This document shows, piece after piece, positions 12,087-24,107 of a stretch of DNA of 64,000 nucleotides (its first letter is position 1; each line of letters begins with the position of its first letter). The stretch is from Incurvaria masculella (lineage: Eukaryota; Arthropoda; Insecta; Lepidoptera; Incurvariidae). The notes beneath the pieces are model-generated. The model was not told the DNA's origin. It worked only from the letters and a program-made list of their open reading frames with translations, and did no database searches. A program made the translations under genes and the position numbers. Location: assembly GCA_946894095.1 (NCBI GenBank), contig OX335665.1:5900001-5964000 (forward strand), given 5' to 3'.

Positions 12087-12546
12087 AGGAAACGGTGCGG
12101 CTCGCAGCGCATGGCGTGGCGAGATGGCGTTCATTACTAGCTTTACTTTTTCTACAATCAGGTGCACTAGGACTCTCGCAATAAAAGGCTTGATCGGGTA
12201 GCCCACCCCCAACTGCAGTCCTAGAATCCAGTGACGCATGTGCTCGCTGTCGAAGCGTCAAAAAATTGCCGAATTGACTGTTGCACCTTTTAGCGGGAGC
12301 AAGCATGGCCCCTACCCTACATCCTACAACCACTCATGAATTTTCCAACAGGACATGGTTACACAATTACCGCATTCCCTGACCCATTCATTATTAGAAA
12401 TATATTATATAGAAATATTTTAGCTACTAATTAAACGCAACGCAAGATTTCCTTCAGTTTCAGGTTCAGTACGTTTATCTCATCCATCAGTCTCTATTTA
12501 TTTGTCACTAGCTTAAATACCCGCTCTGCTTGCTCAATGTCGTTCT
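12087..12546. other. Unassigned DNA
   Basis: A moderately GC-rich stretch (12095-12330) with open frames on the minus strand but no recognisable domain. No clear repeat. Confidence 0.3.
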
Positions 12547-12903
12547 GAGCCGGTAGTCTCAGTTCTCACCTAAATTGGCGTTTACGTAACTTCGAAGTTC
12601 CGTAAAAACGTCAAACTCCATACAAGTTTTTCCTAGATATTCTGTGGTTTTACTTCTTCAAGCTGTCAAAGTCAAACTCGGACTTCCGATTTGTATGAGA
12701 ACACGGAGTGGACGTAAACCGCAACGTCGAAGTATTTACGGCAACGTTGAGTAAGCTGTCAAATCAAACTCGGACTCGCAAATGTTAGTTCGCTTAACGC
12801 CCACTTCGCAAGAGCGCGCGCAATTTCTCCATACATTTGAAAACACCAGTATATCGGTTTGCCGTAAACGCCAATTTAGGTGAGAACTCTGACTGCCCAC
12901 TCT
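12547..12903. mobile_element. MITE with GGCGTTTACG terminal repeats, copy 1
   Basis: The ends are inverted: CACCTAAATTGGCGTTTACG on the left and its complement near 12862-12880. The interior (TTCTGTGGTTTTACTTCTTC, GTCAAATCAAACTCGGACTC) matches 43722-44092. Fragments of the same arms occur at 45850-45915 and 46530-46640. Confidence 0.7.
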
Positions 12904-13541
12904 GGACTCATTTCGGGCTGAACCCAACATTTTTCCGGGATAAAAGTACCATTTGTGTTAACCAGGTGATAACCTATCCATTTGCCAGCTGTTTTCGTGC
13001 TTAGAATAATTCATTTGGTGTGCATATACCTGAAGTTATAAAACAATCAATTTGAGGTTGATAAGTTAATAACTGTCTGAGAAATTAAAGAATAACAGTG
13101 GCTGTTAGCCATCGACCTAATTTTAGATCACAACAGTTACATATGTTTGGGACTAAGGTTTTGACTATAGTATGCTCAACATTAAGCATGCCTACTTGCG
13201 GCTTAAACTTGGCTTAAACTTGCAGTTACGGAAAAAACCGGATAAGATTGCTTTGTTTTATAATTCATTTATAAATGGTATGCTATTATTATTTTTCTAC
13301 TTCCCATCGTGATAAAAAGTTAATTTTTAAAAACCAAAAATTAATTTGGGCATTGACTGCGAATGTTTGAGTTTATTTAAATAACTTGGTGATATCGTAT
13401 ACTGATAAAAGGTTTAAGTAAAATTTTTATTTTAATACGTTCGAGATGAAATTCCAAAATTGTTCAAAGTGTGGATTCTCATCCAAGTGTATCTCATTAA
13501 ATTTATTCACATTCTGTATTTATTTTGATTTTATTTATTGA
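12904..13541. other. AT-rich DNA
   Basis: No gene or clear repeat seen; includes a short tandem GGCTTAAACTT duplication near 13200-13220. Confidence 0.3.
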
Positions 13542-14410
13542 TTATTGATTGTCTTTTATTATTATTGATTGTCTATTATTATTATTGATTATTTGTTTTT
13601 TTATTGTCTTTAAGTGTTTGTCTAGTCGGTTTTTAAATCCATTTACAGTTTCAGCACTAATGACCTCCTCCGGCAGATTGTTCCAAAAGTCTACAACTCT
13701 GTTCACCAAGAAGTGTTTCCTGGGGTTAGAATTTGATGCAGGGTGGTTTCGTTTTTTTAATTTCTTTGAGATTTGGTAAATTATAGTAATCATTGAGGAT
13801 TTTGTATGCTTCTATTACTGAGATAAATAGTCGTAACAGAAACTATGACTAACGAAAAGTAGTACTTTGTCACGTCATTTCGACACACTTTGTATGGACG
13901 AAATGTCAAAGTAATGCAAAGTGACGTCACAAAGTACTACTTTTCGTTAGTCTTAGTTTCTGTTACGACTATTTATCTCAGCCTATGAGGTCCCTTCGCT
14001 GGCGGCGTTCCTCTAGGGTGCTGAGTCCGATAACTTTAAGATGATGTTCATAACTTTGCTTCTTAAGTGTTGCAATCATTTTTGTGGCCCGTCTTTGAAC
14101 GCCCTCTACAAGGTCTATTATCTTTCTAAAATAAGGGTTCCAAATCAGAAAAGCATGTTCCAATAAGGGGCGAACATAGGCCTTATATAATTTTAGGAAT
14201 AGTTCTGTATTTATGTACGAGAAGGCCTTTCTGATCATGTATAGTAGGGAATTGGCTTTCTTGACGACTTCTGTGATGTGTGTCTCCCATTTAAGATCTT
14301 CTGAAATTGTCACACCAAGATCATGTTGCGTTGTCACTGTCTCTATAATGTTTCCATCAAACTAGTGAGAGTGATGTGGATTTTTGGGTCCTAGGTGTAC
14401 AGTGCACAGC
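13542..14410 (-). pseudogene. Non-LTR retrotransposon RT fossil split by a MITE
   Basis: The minus strand encodes the C-terminal part of a CR1/Jockey-like RT: DLGVTISEDLKWETHI at the right, YVRPLLEHAFLIWNPYF and the ERRQRRDL motif at about 13990, and after the MITE (13818-13983) AYKILNDYY and VVDFWNNLPEEVI down to 13542. The catalytic core is missing and a stop lies near 14360. The MITE sits between two codons of the conserved RRDL...AYK region. Confidence 0.75.
13818..13983. mobile_element. Hairpin MITE (CTGAG family), full copy
   Basis: Nearly one long hairpin: the left arm CTGAGATAAATAGTCGTAAC is the exact complement of the right end, and homology continues through TACTTTGTCACGTCA. The loop holds TTTGTATGGACGAAAT. 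Flanking minus-strand sequence suggests a 4-bp ATAG duplication. Confidence 0.8.
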
Positions 14411-15854
14411 GCATTTACTGGCATTGAGCGATAATAGCCACTCCATAAATTGCTTACGTTAAAATTATTCATCAGAAACTTAGTATGTCCAACTAGTTAG
14501 TTTAATGTGGTTTGGACATGTATACAGAATAAATACCTAATGAAAGAATGACAAAAATATTCAGAGGTGGCAAGTGGGTGGAAGTGGTAGGTGTGCCTGG
14601 ACGATCAAAAATAAACCACTATGATAAGTCAGTGGCTTCATTAAGCCATAATAGTACCCCGTAATCGAAGAGCATGCCCGTAGAAGCGACAGAAGTATTA
14701 TGTTATTGAGCCCTCTAACTTCGCCACCATGTGTGATGTTCAGCATAAAATATAATGAGCATCAATCTACAACTACACTTTTTCACGTTGAGGCTCCGTA
14801 TGACGCTAAATCGCACTTAGCTTTGTCTTAATTTCTCAGAGAACATTGAACTAATCATGCTAAAATTGCGTTACATGAAACTTGACTTATATCCGCTTAA
14901 TCTGAATGATTATTGTTCCAATAGCATAACATTGGCCCGATAGAAAAAAATCGCGAAAATAGGTCGATTTTTTCGCATAATGCTTAATTTCTCAAAATTG
15001 GTATTAATTACAGTGCTAGTAATCTCACATTATATTTGCATCATGATTTTCAAATTTTTGAATGATTATTGTTGCATTTGGATACAATTTTTCATTCAAA
15101 GCATCAAAAAAATGAATTTTGGACTTACGACAAAATTTCTGAGCACCGTAAAGTATCCCTTTCCCTTTCGTTCTCTTGGCGACTATCTATCGCCATTTCG
15201 GTAACCTCAGTCCGCTGCGATGCTTCGAAGCGGGCGCACGCCTCTCCGCATCGGCGCGGGACGCGGCGCGTGGCGGCGGTTTCGAAATCGCAACTCTAGC
15301 TGGAACACAGTTCCGAACCAAACACCTACGAGCATTTAGCTCAACTCCATAGATGGCGCTGTAAAATTCTCAATCAAATTTTATTGAGGTCTAAAGCCGA
15401 AACTTTTGACACTAGTTAGTAACTTTCGGTTAGCAAGATATAAATAAATAAAAATATCATAAAAAAAAATATTTATTGTAATATAAAAAAAGTGATGTTT
15501 CCAGGAACCGAACTCAGATTTGTGTGGTTCTGAACTTCGCAGCAAAAATACGACACCAATACCGTTGTGCCACGACTGTCATTACGTATTCGTGCTAAAT
15601 TCTTCTCAAGCCTAGCGGACACTACGAGCATTGGGTCGGCCGCAAATATCCGCCTCCACATGGAACGTGCGTCCACAAGTACGTCCATTGCGGTCGCAAC
15701 AGGACAAGTCACATGACCTTGGCAGATAGCTCGGCGGGCGGATTTTTGTAGTTTTTGTCGGCGGCACAGAATAATTAATAACATGAACAGAAGGAAAACT
15801 CCGTGAAAAGAATAAATAACATAAATAATATGTTTTGTTTTGTTGGTTCGTTTT
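14411..15854. other. Unassigned DNA with a GC-rich island
   Basis: Mostly AT-rich. A GC-rich stretch lies at 15180-15300 (CGCGGGACGCGGCGCGTGGC), followed at 15490-15600 by a degenerate tRNA-like segment on the minus strand with a B-box-like GAGTTCGGTTCC. No protein family recognised. Confidence 0.35.
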
Positions 15855-16130
15855 TAGGGTACCGTACCCAAAGGGTGAAAACGAAACCCTATTACTAAGC
15901 CTCCGCTGTCCGTCCGTCTGTCCGTCTGTCACAGGGCCTTAGGTAGGCAGCTGAAATGTTCACGGAGTGTGTATTTATTTTACCGCTATAACAACAAATA
16001 GCTAAAATAAAATAATAATAAAAATTAAATGGGGTTTTTAACACAAAAAACGTTATTTTTGTGTTAATACTTGTACAATGGTACGGAACCCTTCGTGTGC
16101 GTGTCCGAATATCACTTGGCCGGTTTTTTT
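15855..16130 (-). repeat. Dispersed repeat with GTTCCG ends
   Basis: Same family as 6630-6905, in reverse: TAGGGTACCGTACCCAAAGG at the left, a short (GTCC)n run, CAGCTGAAATGTTCAC, and ATGGTACGGAACCCTTCG near the right end. Confidence 0.65.
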
Positions 16131-16287
16131 TCCAGAAAATGTGATAATAATAATATTTATTTCATTGAATAGTTAGGGTGGGTAGAAGTCGGGCTTCGAC
16201 CGCTAGTTTTTGACATATTCTATGACGAAAAGAAACTCCAATATTTCTCGGAGGAACGGTTCAGTTCAATTTCATGTGTTGTACATG

Positions 16288-18841
16288 TCATGTCATGACC
16301 AAATATGTTTTCGCTATATCTGGGGAAACATTTGTCGTAGACCCATCATGCGACCACTCAAAATAAACGCCCCGACCTGATCTACCTGTCTGTCATGTCA
16401 AAATTAGTTTTCGTTATATCATGGGAAACACTGGTCGTAGACCCATCATGCGACCACTCAAAATAAACGCCCCGACCTGGTCTAACTTCCAGTCATGTCA
16501 AAATGTGTTTTCGTTATATCATGGGAAACACTGGTCGTAGACCCATCATGCGACCACTCAAAATAAACGCCCGGACCTGATCTACCTGTCTGTCATGTCA
16601 AAATTTGTTTTCGTTATAGCTTGGGAAACACTGGTCGTAAACCCATCATGCGACCACTCAAAATAAACGCCCCGACCTGGTCTAACTTCCAGTCATGTCA
16701 AAATTTGTTTTTGTTATATCATGGGAAACACTGGTCGTAGACCCATCATGCGACCACTCAAAATAAACGCCCGGACCTGATCTACCTGTCTGTCATGTCA
16801 AAATTAGTTTTCGTTATATCTTGGGAAACACTGGTCGTAGACCCATGATGCGACCACTCAAAGTAAACGTCCCGACCTGATCTACCCGTCTGTCATGTCA
16901 AAATTTGTTTTCGTTATATCATGGGAAACACTGGTCGTAGACCCATCATGCGACCACTCAAAATAAACGCCCCGACCTGATCTACCTGTCTGTCATGTCA
17001 AAATTCGTTTTCGTTACATCATGGGAAACACTGGTTGTAGACCCATGATGCGACCACTCTAATTAAACGTCCCGACCTGATCTACCCATCTGTCATGTCA
17101 AAATTATTTTTTGTTATATCATGGGAAACACTGGTCTTAGACCCATCATGCGACCACTCAAAATAAACGCCCCGACCTGATCTACCTGTTTGTCATGTCA
17201 AAATTTGTTTTCGTTATATCTTGGAAAACACTGATCGTAGACCCATCAAGCGACCACTCAATATAAACGCCCCGATCTGATCTACCTGTCTGTCATGTCA
17301 AAATTTGTTTTCGTTATATCATGGGAAACACTGGTCGTAGACCCATCATGCGACCACTCAAAATAAACGCCCCGACTTAATCTACCTGTCTGTCATGTCA
17401 AAATTGTTTTTTGTTATATCATGGGAAACACTGGTCTTAGACCCATCATGCGACCACTCAAAATAACCGCCCCGACCTGATCTACCTGTCTGTCATGTCA
17501 AAATTGGTTTTCGTTATATCATGGGAAACACTGATCGTAGACCCATCAAGCGACCACTCAAAATAAACGCCTCGACCTAATCTACCTGTCTGTCATGTCA
17601 AAATTCGTTTTCGTTACATCATGGGAAACACTGGTTGTAGACCCATGATGCGACCACTCTAATTAAACGTCCCGACCTGATCTACCCATCTGTCATGTCA
17701 AAATTATTTTTTGTTATATCATGGGAAACACTGGTCTTAGACCCATCATGCGACCACTCAAAATAAACGCCCCGACCTGATCTACCTGTTTGTCATGTCA
17801 AAATTTGTTTTCGTTATATCTTGGAAAACACTGATCGTAGACCCATCAAGCGACCACTCAATATAAACGCCCCGATCTGATCTACCTGTCTGTCATGTCA
17901 AAATTTGTTTTCGTTATATCATGGGAAACACTGGTCGTAGACCCATCATGCGACCACTCAAAATAAACGCCCCGACCTAATCTACCTGTCTGTCATGTCA
18001 AAATTGGTTTTCGTTATATCATGGGAAACACTGATCGTAGACCCATCAAGCGACCACTCAAAATAAACGCCTCGACCTAATCTACCTGTCTGTCATGTCA
18101 AAATTTTTTTTGTTATATCATGGGAAACACTGGTCTTAGACCCATCATGCGACCACTCAAAATAAACGCCCCGACCTGATCTACCTGTCTGTGATGTCAA
18201 AATTAGTTTTCGTTATATCATGGGAAACACTGGTAGTAGACCCATCATGCGACCACTCAAAATAAACGCCCCGACCTGGTCTAACTTCCTATCATGTCAA
18301 AATTTGTTTTCGTTATATCATGGAAAACACTGGTCGTAGACCCATCATGCGACCACTCAAAATAAACGCCCCGACCTAATCTACCTGTCTGTCATGTCAA
18401 AATTGGTTTTCGTTATATCATGGGAAACACTGGTAGTAGACCCATCATGCGACCACTCAAAATAAACGCCCCGACCTGGTCTAACTTCCTATCATGTCAA
18501 AATTTGTTTTCGTTATATCATGGAAAACACTGGTCGTAGACCCATCATGCGACCACTCAAAATAAACGCCCCGACCTAATCTACCTGTCTGTCATGTCAA
18601 AATTGTTTTTTGTTATATCATGGGAAACACTGGTCTTAGACCCATCATGCGACCACTCAAAATAAACGCCCCGACCTGATCTACCTGTTTGTCATGTCAA
18701 AATTAGTTTTCGTTATATCATGGGAAACACTGATCGTAGACCCATCAAGCGACCACTCAATATAAACGCCCCGATCTGATCTACCTGTCTGTCATGTCAA
18801 AATTTGTTTTCGTTATATCATTGGAAACACTGGTCGTAGAC
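16288..18841. repeat. Satellite array, 100-bp unit, about 25.5 copies
   Basis: The motif CATGTCAAAATTNGTTTTCG recurs every 100 bp (99 in one unit). Each unit continues with GGGAAACACTGGTCGTAGAC, CATCATGCGACCACTCA and AATAAACGCCCCGACCTGAT. Units differ by a few percent. Higher-order repeats are visible: 17041-17340 recurs at 17641-17940 with no difference that I could see, a 600-bp step, and a 200-bp repeat at 18221-18420/18421-18620. No ORFs and no spacer structure. Confidence 0.97.
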
Positions 18842-19274
18842 TAGCTATAGGCGATTGCGAATAAAAACAATCGAATTATTCGATTGTTCCCGTTATTTGA
18901 TTCACGCTGCTCTGTGGCGCTACAGCGGAGCGGACGAGCGTCCAAATATTATAAGACACTTCGGCGCGGCGCGACCGCGCGACTGACGCGAGTGAACGAG
19001 ATACAATCGACGAGCGCGCATACGCGACCTCACGCAATTGTACGCGCCGCGCACAATCGACGAGCAGCGCATAACTAGGTACGCACCGCACCGAATACAA
19101 TTGCACGCAGTAATAGGGTTCCGTTTTTGACATCAACAACGACGAACAACGACGACACCGTTGGCAACGTCGAAATAAAGATGTTCAAACGACAAAAGAC
19201 GCGGCACTCGCTGCCGCGGCAAATAGCAGCTAAATAGAGGATACTGCGTACCAGGCGACCACAGGAGAGCAAAT

Positions 19275-19685
19275 TGAACTAAAAAAACGGGCCAAGTGCG
19301 AGTCGGACTCGCACACGAAGGGTTCCGTACCATCAACACCAAAAATCACGTTTCTTTTGTATGGGCCCCCCTTTAATTTTTATATATTTTTTTAATTTAC
19401 CTATTTGTTGTTATAGCGGCAAAATAAATACACACTCTGTGAAAATTTCAGCTGCCTACCTATTACGGTTCATGAGATAGAGCCCTGTGACAGACGGACG
19501 GACGGACGGACGGACGGACGGACGGACGGACGGACGGACGGACGGACGGACGGACGGACGGACGGACGGACGGACGGACGGACGGACAGACGGACGGACA
19601 GACGGATGGACGGACGGACGGACGGACGGAGAGCAGAGGCTTAGTAATAGGGTTCCGTTTTCACCCTTTGGGTACGGAACCCTAA
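19275..19685 (+). repeat. Dispersed GTTCCG repeat with expanded microsatellite
   Basis: Same family as 6630-6905 and the longest copy, because its (GGAC)n part has expanded to about 135 bp (19490-19630). It ends TTTGGGTACGGAACCCTAAA. Open frames on both strands here are products of the tetranucleotide run. Confidence 0.75.
19490..19630. repeat. (ACGG)n microsatellite
   Basis: About 35 tetranucleotide units with a few A/T interruptions. CpG-rich; read through, it gives TDGR or VRPS peptides that are not genes. Confidence 0.98.
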
Positions 19686-19699
19686 AAAGTGTCGACACT

Positions 19700-21089
19700 A
19701 CTTGTCACATTCCTTGGAATAAGCGACGTAGGTACCTGCTTGTGCCGCGGGAGGAATTTGGCCTTTGTTTCGGCTCTCACTACTAATGAAGAATGACGTA
19801 ACGACCATCAGGTTTATTGAAAAATAATTCTTATTTTTATCAATTTACCTATCAATTTGGGAGACAAAAAATTAGATTTTTCTCCGTTTTCATCACTGCG
19901 CTACGGCGCTATGAACGGCGATATAATGTTGTAAGTCGCGTGGCGTCATTTTTTGCGCGCTCGTTGTATGGAAATTATTTCTCCATCGACTCACGTTTAT
20001 CCTTTTTAAAAGTGTTATTTTACTTTTTATTGTATCAAATGACGTTTATACTTTTTAAAATTGTTTCTCAGGTAAAAACTTTTACCAAAACCTATTATTA
20101 TGTAATATTTTTTTATATGTGTAAATCAATTAAGTCTAACCCACGCTATAATTATATACTATACACTATTAACAATAAAAAGTAAAAAAAACAGAAAAAA
20201 AAAAATGTAGCCTACAGGATTCGAACCATCGAACAATAACTGTAGATAAGACGTCTCACGCGCTACACCAACCAGCTACTGACGATCAATGTGAAAATAG
20301 TAAATCCTTTCATGAAGTAGAGAGCTGACGAAATGGTGGCTGTTTTCTAGCAGCAATGTGAATAATATGGCGGGTGATCTCGAGCCTTGTGATTGGTTGT
20401 ATGATCATTGACGACTTGCCGCGGGATCGATACAACTTTCACGAAGTTCCAGCGACGGCGTATAGGTGTCGCTCTATCAATTCAGTTTTGTCCTAAGGTT
20501 TACGGCGCCACTGCTGCTTCGGCATCTAGCGGAGCGGTGGGGGGGAAATCGGGAATTTGTCTAGCTTCATACGGAGCCTTAACTAAATTCGAAAGAACGA
20601 CTTGTTTAAGCCATTCTTATTATTTTTTCCTTTCTGAGGATAAAATGCTGAGACATGCACACGAATAAACGTAAGAACAGAATCACACAGAACACAAAAT
20701 AATTGTTAAGTTTTCCTTGTATTGAGGAATGGAACCCTAAAAACGTTTAATCACTTCATTCAAGTTAGATGTTTATGTAGGTACTAAGTTATATTAATAA
20801 CCAGCTGAGGTACCCGGCTCCGCTCGCATCAATGTCGTTTTGGACAGATATCGGGCTGAATTATATACTGTTTAAATAGTAACCCCGCGGGCTGGTCCAA
20901 AAGGCTAGTTAACACTACTGTCTACGAAATTTGAACAAATTTGGTTGAGCCGATGTGGCATGATGGATTAAGATAACATCAAATTATTGCCATTCATTCA
21001 GTGGAAGGAATGTACATTAATTAATTGTAAAACATTGGGACCAATTTCTTCCAAGTTTTTTTTAAAAGCATTTGCCGCCCGGACGATCT
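19700..21089. other. Unassigned DNA with a tRNA-like segment
   Basis: No gene. At 20200-20285 the minus strand shows a tRNA-like stretch with TAGCTGGTTGGTGTAGCG (A-box) and GGTTCGAATCC (B-box), but the acceptor and T stems do not pair well, so it is likelier a SINE head than a tRNA. The stretch 20805-20850 matches the complement of 10255-10300. Confidence 0.4.
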
Positions 21090-21295
21090 TGCACTGGCAC
21101 TACTACATTACCATGGATGTAAAACACGGACATGTTTTATGACCGCTTCGATCATCATTACCAACTCAGTCGGGATTAAATCTACCTAGTACCTACGATA
21201 GAAAGGGGACCTACATTTATACTCTAGGATCCGTGCGACAGCCATCCTCAACATCGAAAACGGTCACCCATCCAAAACCCAACCGCGCCCATAGA
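21090..21295 (-). repeat. 5S-rRNA-headed SINE remnant
   Basis: Shows the complement of the head motif GGATGGGTGACCG at about 21265-21280 and worn body motifs before it. Confidence 0.5.
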
Positions 21296-21780
21296 TCCCA
21301 GACGTAGATACAAACCGCATATTAATCGAGTGAATAATTCGCAAGTTATGAACTTTTATCCCGACCGGTCTCCTCTCTCATAATTTACAGCGACGTATTC
21401 TGCCAATTTCCATGGTACATGCAGGAGCAGTCCGTCAGTTTTATTAGAAATATTTAACACTCACAGTTCATTCTCCTGGTATGTTAGCGTGATGTTTTGC
21501 AGCCTATAAGTAATGCGCAGATTTAGGCGAGACTTCGATACAAAACGCATCTAAATCGGGTTATTGGTTCTTAAGTTATAACCATTTCATACGACTGGTC
21601 ACCTCTCTGGTAATTTAGCGTGATGTAAAGTAGCCCTAAAATTGCGGAAAACACTCGAGCCATACGCAGGTATAATTATGTAGCGTCAATATTAGATGAG
21701 CCATATAAATTGTCATCCCCTATATCGCCACCTCCATAGCGACATTTCAATAGCATCGTTGTAATTAGATTTTTTCAACA
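21296..21780. repeat. Degenerate direct repeat
   Basis: Two or three diverged units of about 150-200 bp: ACAAACCGCATATTAATCGA at 21312 and ACAAAACGCATCTAAATCGG at 21540, each followed by a GGTCTCCTCTCT/GGTCACCTCTCT motif. Non-coding. Confidence 0.45.
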
Positions 21781-21789
21781 TGGTCTGAA

Positions 21790-22150
21790 GAACCGCCTGA
21801 TCAGCTAGAGAGTACACGTCAGAGCTGCATAACGCTGTCCTTTCGTCCTCTTTCTGCAATCGTTCAAAGCGAAACAGGTAGGGTAATCAAATTTACTGGC
21901 CACATTCCGAAAATAAGAACCAACCGATCCTTTATCTATAGGGTCAGTAAACTATGGAATCGACTTCCTGATATATTTTCTCTAAAGTAGAACCCGGGGT
22001 CCTCCAAACATGGTGACAAGAAGCACCTGGTCGGCCGGCATGGTTTTCGCAGCCCCCGTGAAAGTTCGAAAGCTCATGGGCGTCGCCGGGCACCTCTTCC
22101 AGGACCTGGCTTACGCCATATGTCGCGCTTAACGTAACGGAGTAATATGA
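21790..22150 (+). pseudogene. 3' end of a non-LTR retrotransposon
   Basis: Includes the C-terminal RT tail motif VSKLWNRLPDIF (21940-21980) and a 3' UTR with TGGTTTTCGCAGCCCCC and CATATGTCGCGCTTA. Related pieces lie at 25018-25310 and 48010-48670. Confidence 0.55.
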
Positions 22151-22189
22151 GTTAGTTCAAATCAGGCACTAAGTAGTATGTGAGAGTTT

Positions 22190-23500
22190 GTACATTTTGC
22201 TTTTGTCTACTACCCATAGTTGGATTTCGAAAGTTCGTTTTTAGTTTCGTAAATATATATGCGCTATGCTTACCATACATCTAAGCCACTCTGAAATGTT
22301 CACATTTCTTGGTTGAATGGTTCTAGAGATTTCGTGTGTCATTTGAAAATTAGTTTATTTCGGCCTCTCGAGTTAGAGGCCGAAATAAACTAAGGCTCGG
22401 TTAAAGAGTTAGAGGTAACTAGTTAGCTAAATTGCAAAAAAAAATATTTCTTAGCGAGCATTCTGATGTTAAGGTGGCCCAACCTGGCGGGCCTAACTCA
22501 TTCCCGGGCACGGTACAAAACCGTGTTGTTGCGCTCTGTGACCTTCTCTGTTTCAAAGAATAAGACAGGCTCCGTGATGAGGAAGATGCAACATGTCCAC
22601 AAAAAAGACAATGTGCATAGTGTATGATTTGGTAAGATTTACGAAAATTTTAATTTCAAAACGACCTATAGCTAAAAGTAAACCACGACCGCTGTAGTCA
22701 AACATCTAACAAAAACCAAATAGATCATAAATCTTGATTAAATAAGCTATGTCTGATGACTAATCTTTTTACGATGTTCTTACTTTATCATTGCGTAATT
22801 CACCTCCGAAGTTATTGTATAAAACGCGCGAAAAATTCGAACTTTCAGACCTTATAACTTAGAAATCAAACACAATTTTAGAATGCCAATGGTCATTAGA
22901 CATCTAGTTAGATCAAAAAAAGCTATTTTGAGTAAAATTTTGGATCTCTAACAAGAAATATGGGCGTGATCTTCTTTCCCCGTTTGTATGGGGAGATGAG
23001 CGGGATGGGCCACCTTAAAAGAAAGCTACTGTTAAAATTCGTACGCTTCTAGTACAATGTAATATGAAAATTTGTCAATTTTTACCTCTTTTACTCCCTT
23101 AACAATTACATTTTGAATAATCCTTGCCAATTAAGTGTTCTCATCTTAACGGAAAGCCACTATTTAAATTTAACATTTCTAGTCTCAATGGTTCTAGAGA
23201 TTTCAGGTGTTATATGTAAATTCGTTCATTTTAGTCTCTTTGACCCCTTAGAGCTAAAGTACCTTTTTCAGCAAGCCACTCTAAATCTCTTACGTTCCTA
23301 GGTGAAAAGTTTTTTTAAATTAGGTGCCTAAAGAAGATTTGTACATTTTGGCCTCTTTTACCCCTAAATATATTAATTATAAATAATACTTGGCGAATAA
23401 GTGTTGTAATCTTAACGGGAATCCACACTGTAAATTTCACGTTTAAATATCAATGGGTTCCGAAGATTTCTATATGAGTGTGTAGGTGGTTGTGACTTGT
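22190..23500. repeat. Degenerate repeats around a TTAA MITE
   Basis: Blocks with ATGGTTCTAGAGATTTC and ATTTGGCCTCTTTTACCC recur at about 22200, 23100, 23190 and 23340, three to four worn units of roughly 200 bp. A perfect 17-bp hairpin with an 8-nt loop lies at 22351-22392. The MITE 22469-23018 is inserted between the units. Confidence 0.45.
22469..23018 (+). mobile_element. TTAA-flanked MITE, family 1, full copy
   Basis: Starts TTAAGGTGGCCCAACC and ends GGATGGGCCACCTTAA. An internal hairpin (CACGGTACAAAACCGTG) follows the left end. Full relatives are at 51812-52357 and 63121-63670. No ORF. TTAA duplication and GGTGGCCC ends suggest a piggyBac-dependent element. Confidence 0.85.
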
Positions 23501-24107
23501 GTATTTCGTCCTTGTTTACCCTTACCTTTACCTTAACATTGAGTTAAGTAATTTATTTATTATTTAAGACTTTTCACTTTGTGGGTTGTTGTTTCCTCAT
23601 AGTTCTTAGTTCTTTCCTTTAGACCGTTCTACCTATGTAAGTTTGGCAGTAGCATTTAGGTATGAAATCATAATTGTGATATATCATATATGTGGACGAA
23701 AAAAAAAGACAAAAAAAAAAACAATTTATAGACCAGTGAAGTTTCTTTGCGGGTTCTTCTTCACTGGTTGATCGAATCCGCGGATCAATCAAATTGTGAC
23801 ATGACTTAGTGTAGTTTGACCACCAGAAGTTGAATAAATAAATGAAATGAAATGAAATGAAACAAAGGAATTTCGAAAAATACGTTCTTAGCGAGCATCC
23901 ATCATCAACCGTCACCCTTCTAGATCCCAACCGCGCGCCCAATGTTAAACCACTTGAACTAACGGTCCACTTGAAGACATACATTCCAAAGAAATATAAA
24001 TTAGACAACATCATATATTATCATATGATCGACCAATTTACAATGAAGGGATATAGAACAGAATTGTTTGCTGTTAAAGTACGAACAAGAGAACTTCCAC
24101 TTTTTTT
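23501..24107. other. LINE 3' tail and unassigned DNA
   Basis: A non-LTR 3' end with TTGATCGAATCCGCGGATCA and a (GAAAT)n tail lies at about 23720-23862; a related inverted tail is at 27150-27270. The rest, including an open frame to 24110, shows no recognisable domain. Confidence 0.45.

Noticed and set aside
16288..18841. CRISPR-like regular repeat
   Set aside because: Units are contiguous with no unique spacers; it is a eukaryotic satellite.
19456..19786. ORFs rich in TDGR or VRPS repeats
   Set aside because: Artefacts of the GGAC tetranucleotide run, open in several frames.
20200..20285. tRNA gene on the minus strand
   Set aside because: A- and B-box motifs are present but acceptor and T stems do not pair, so it is a tRNA-like SINE remnant at best.
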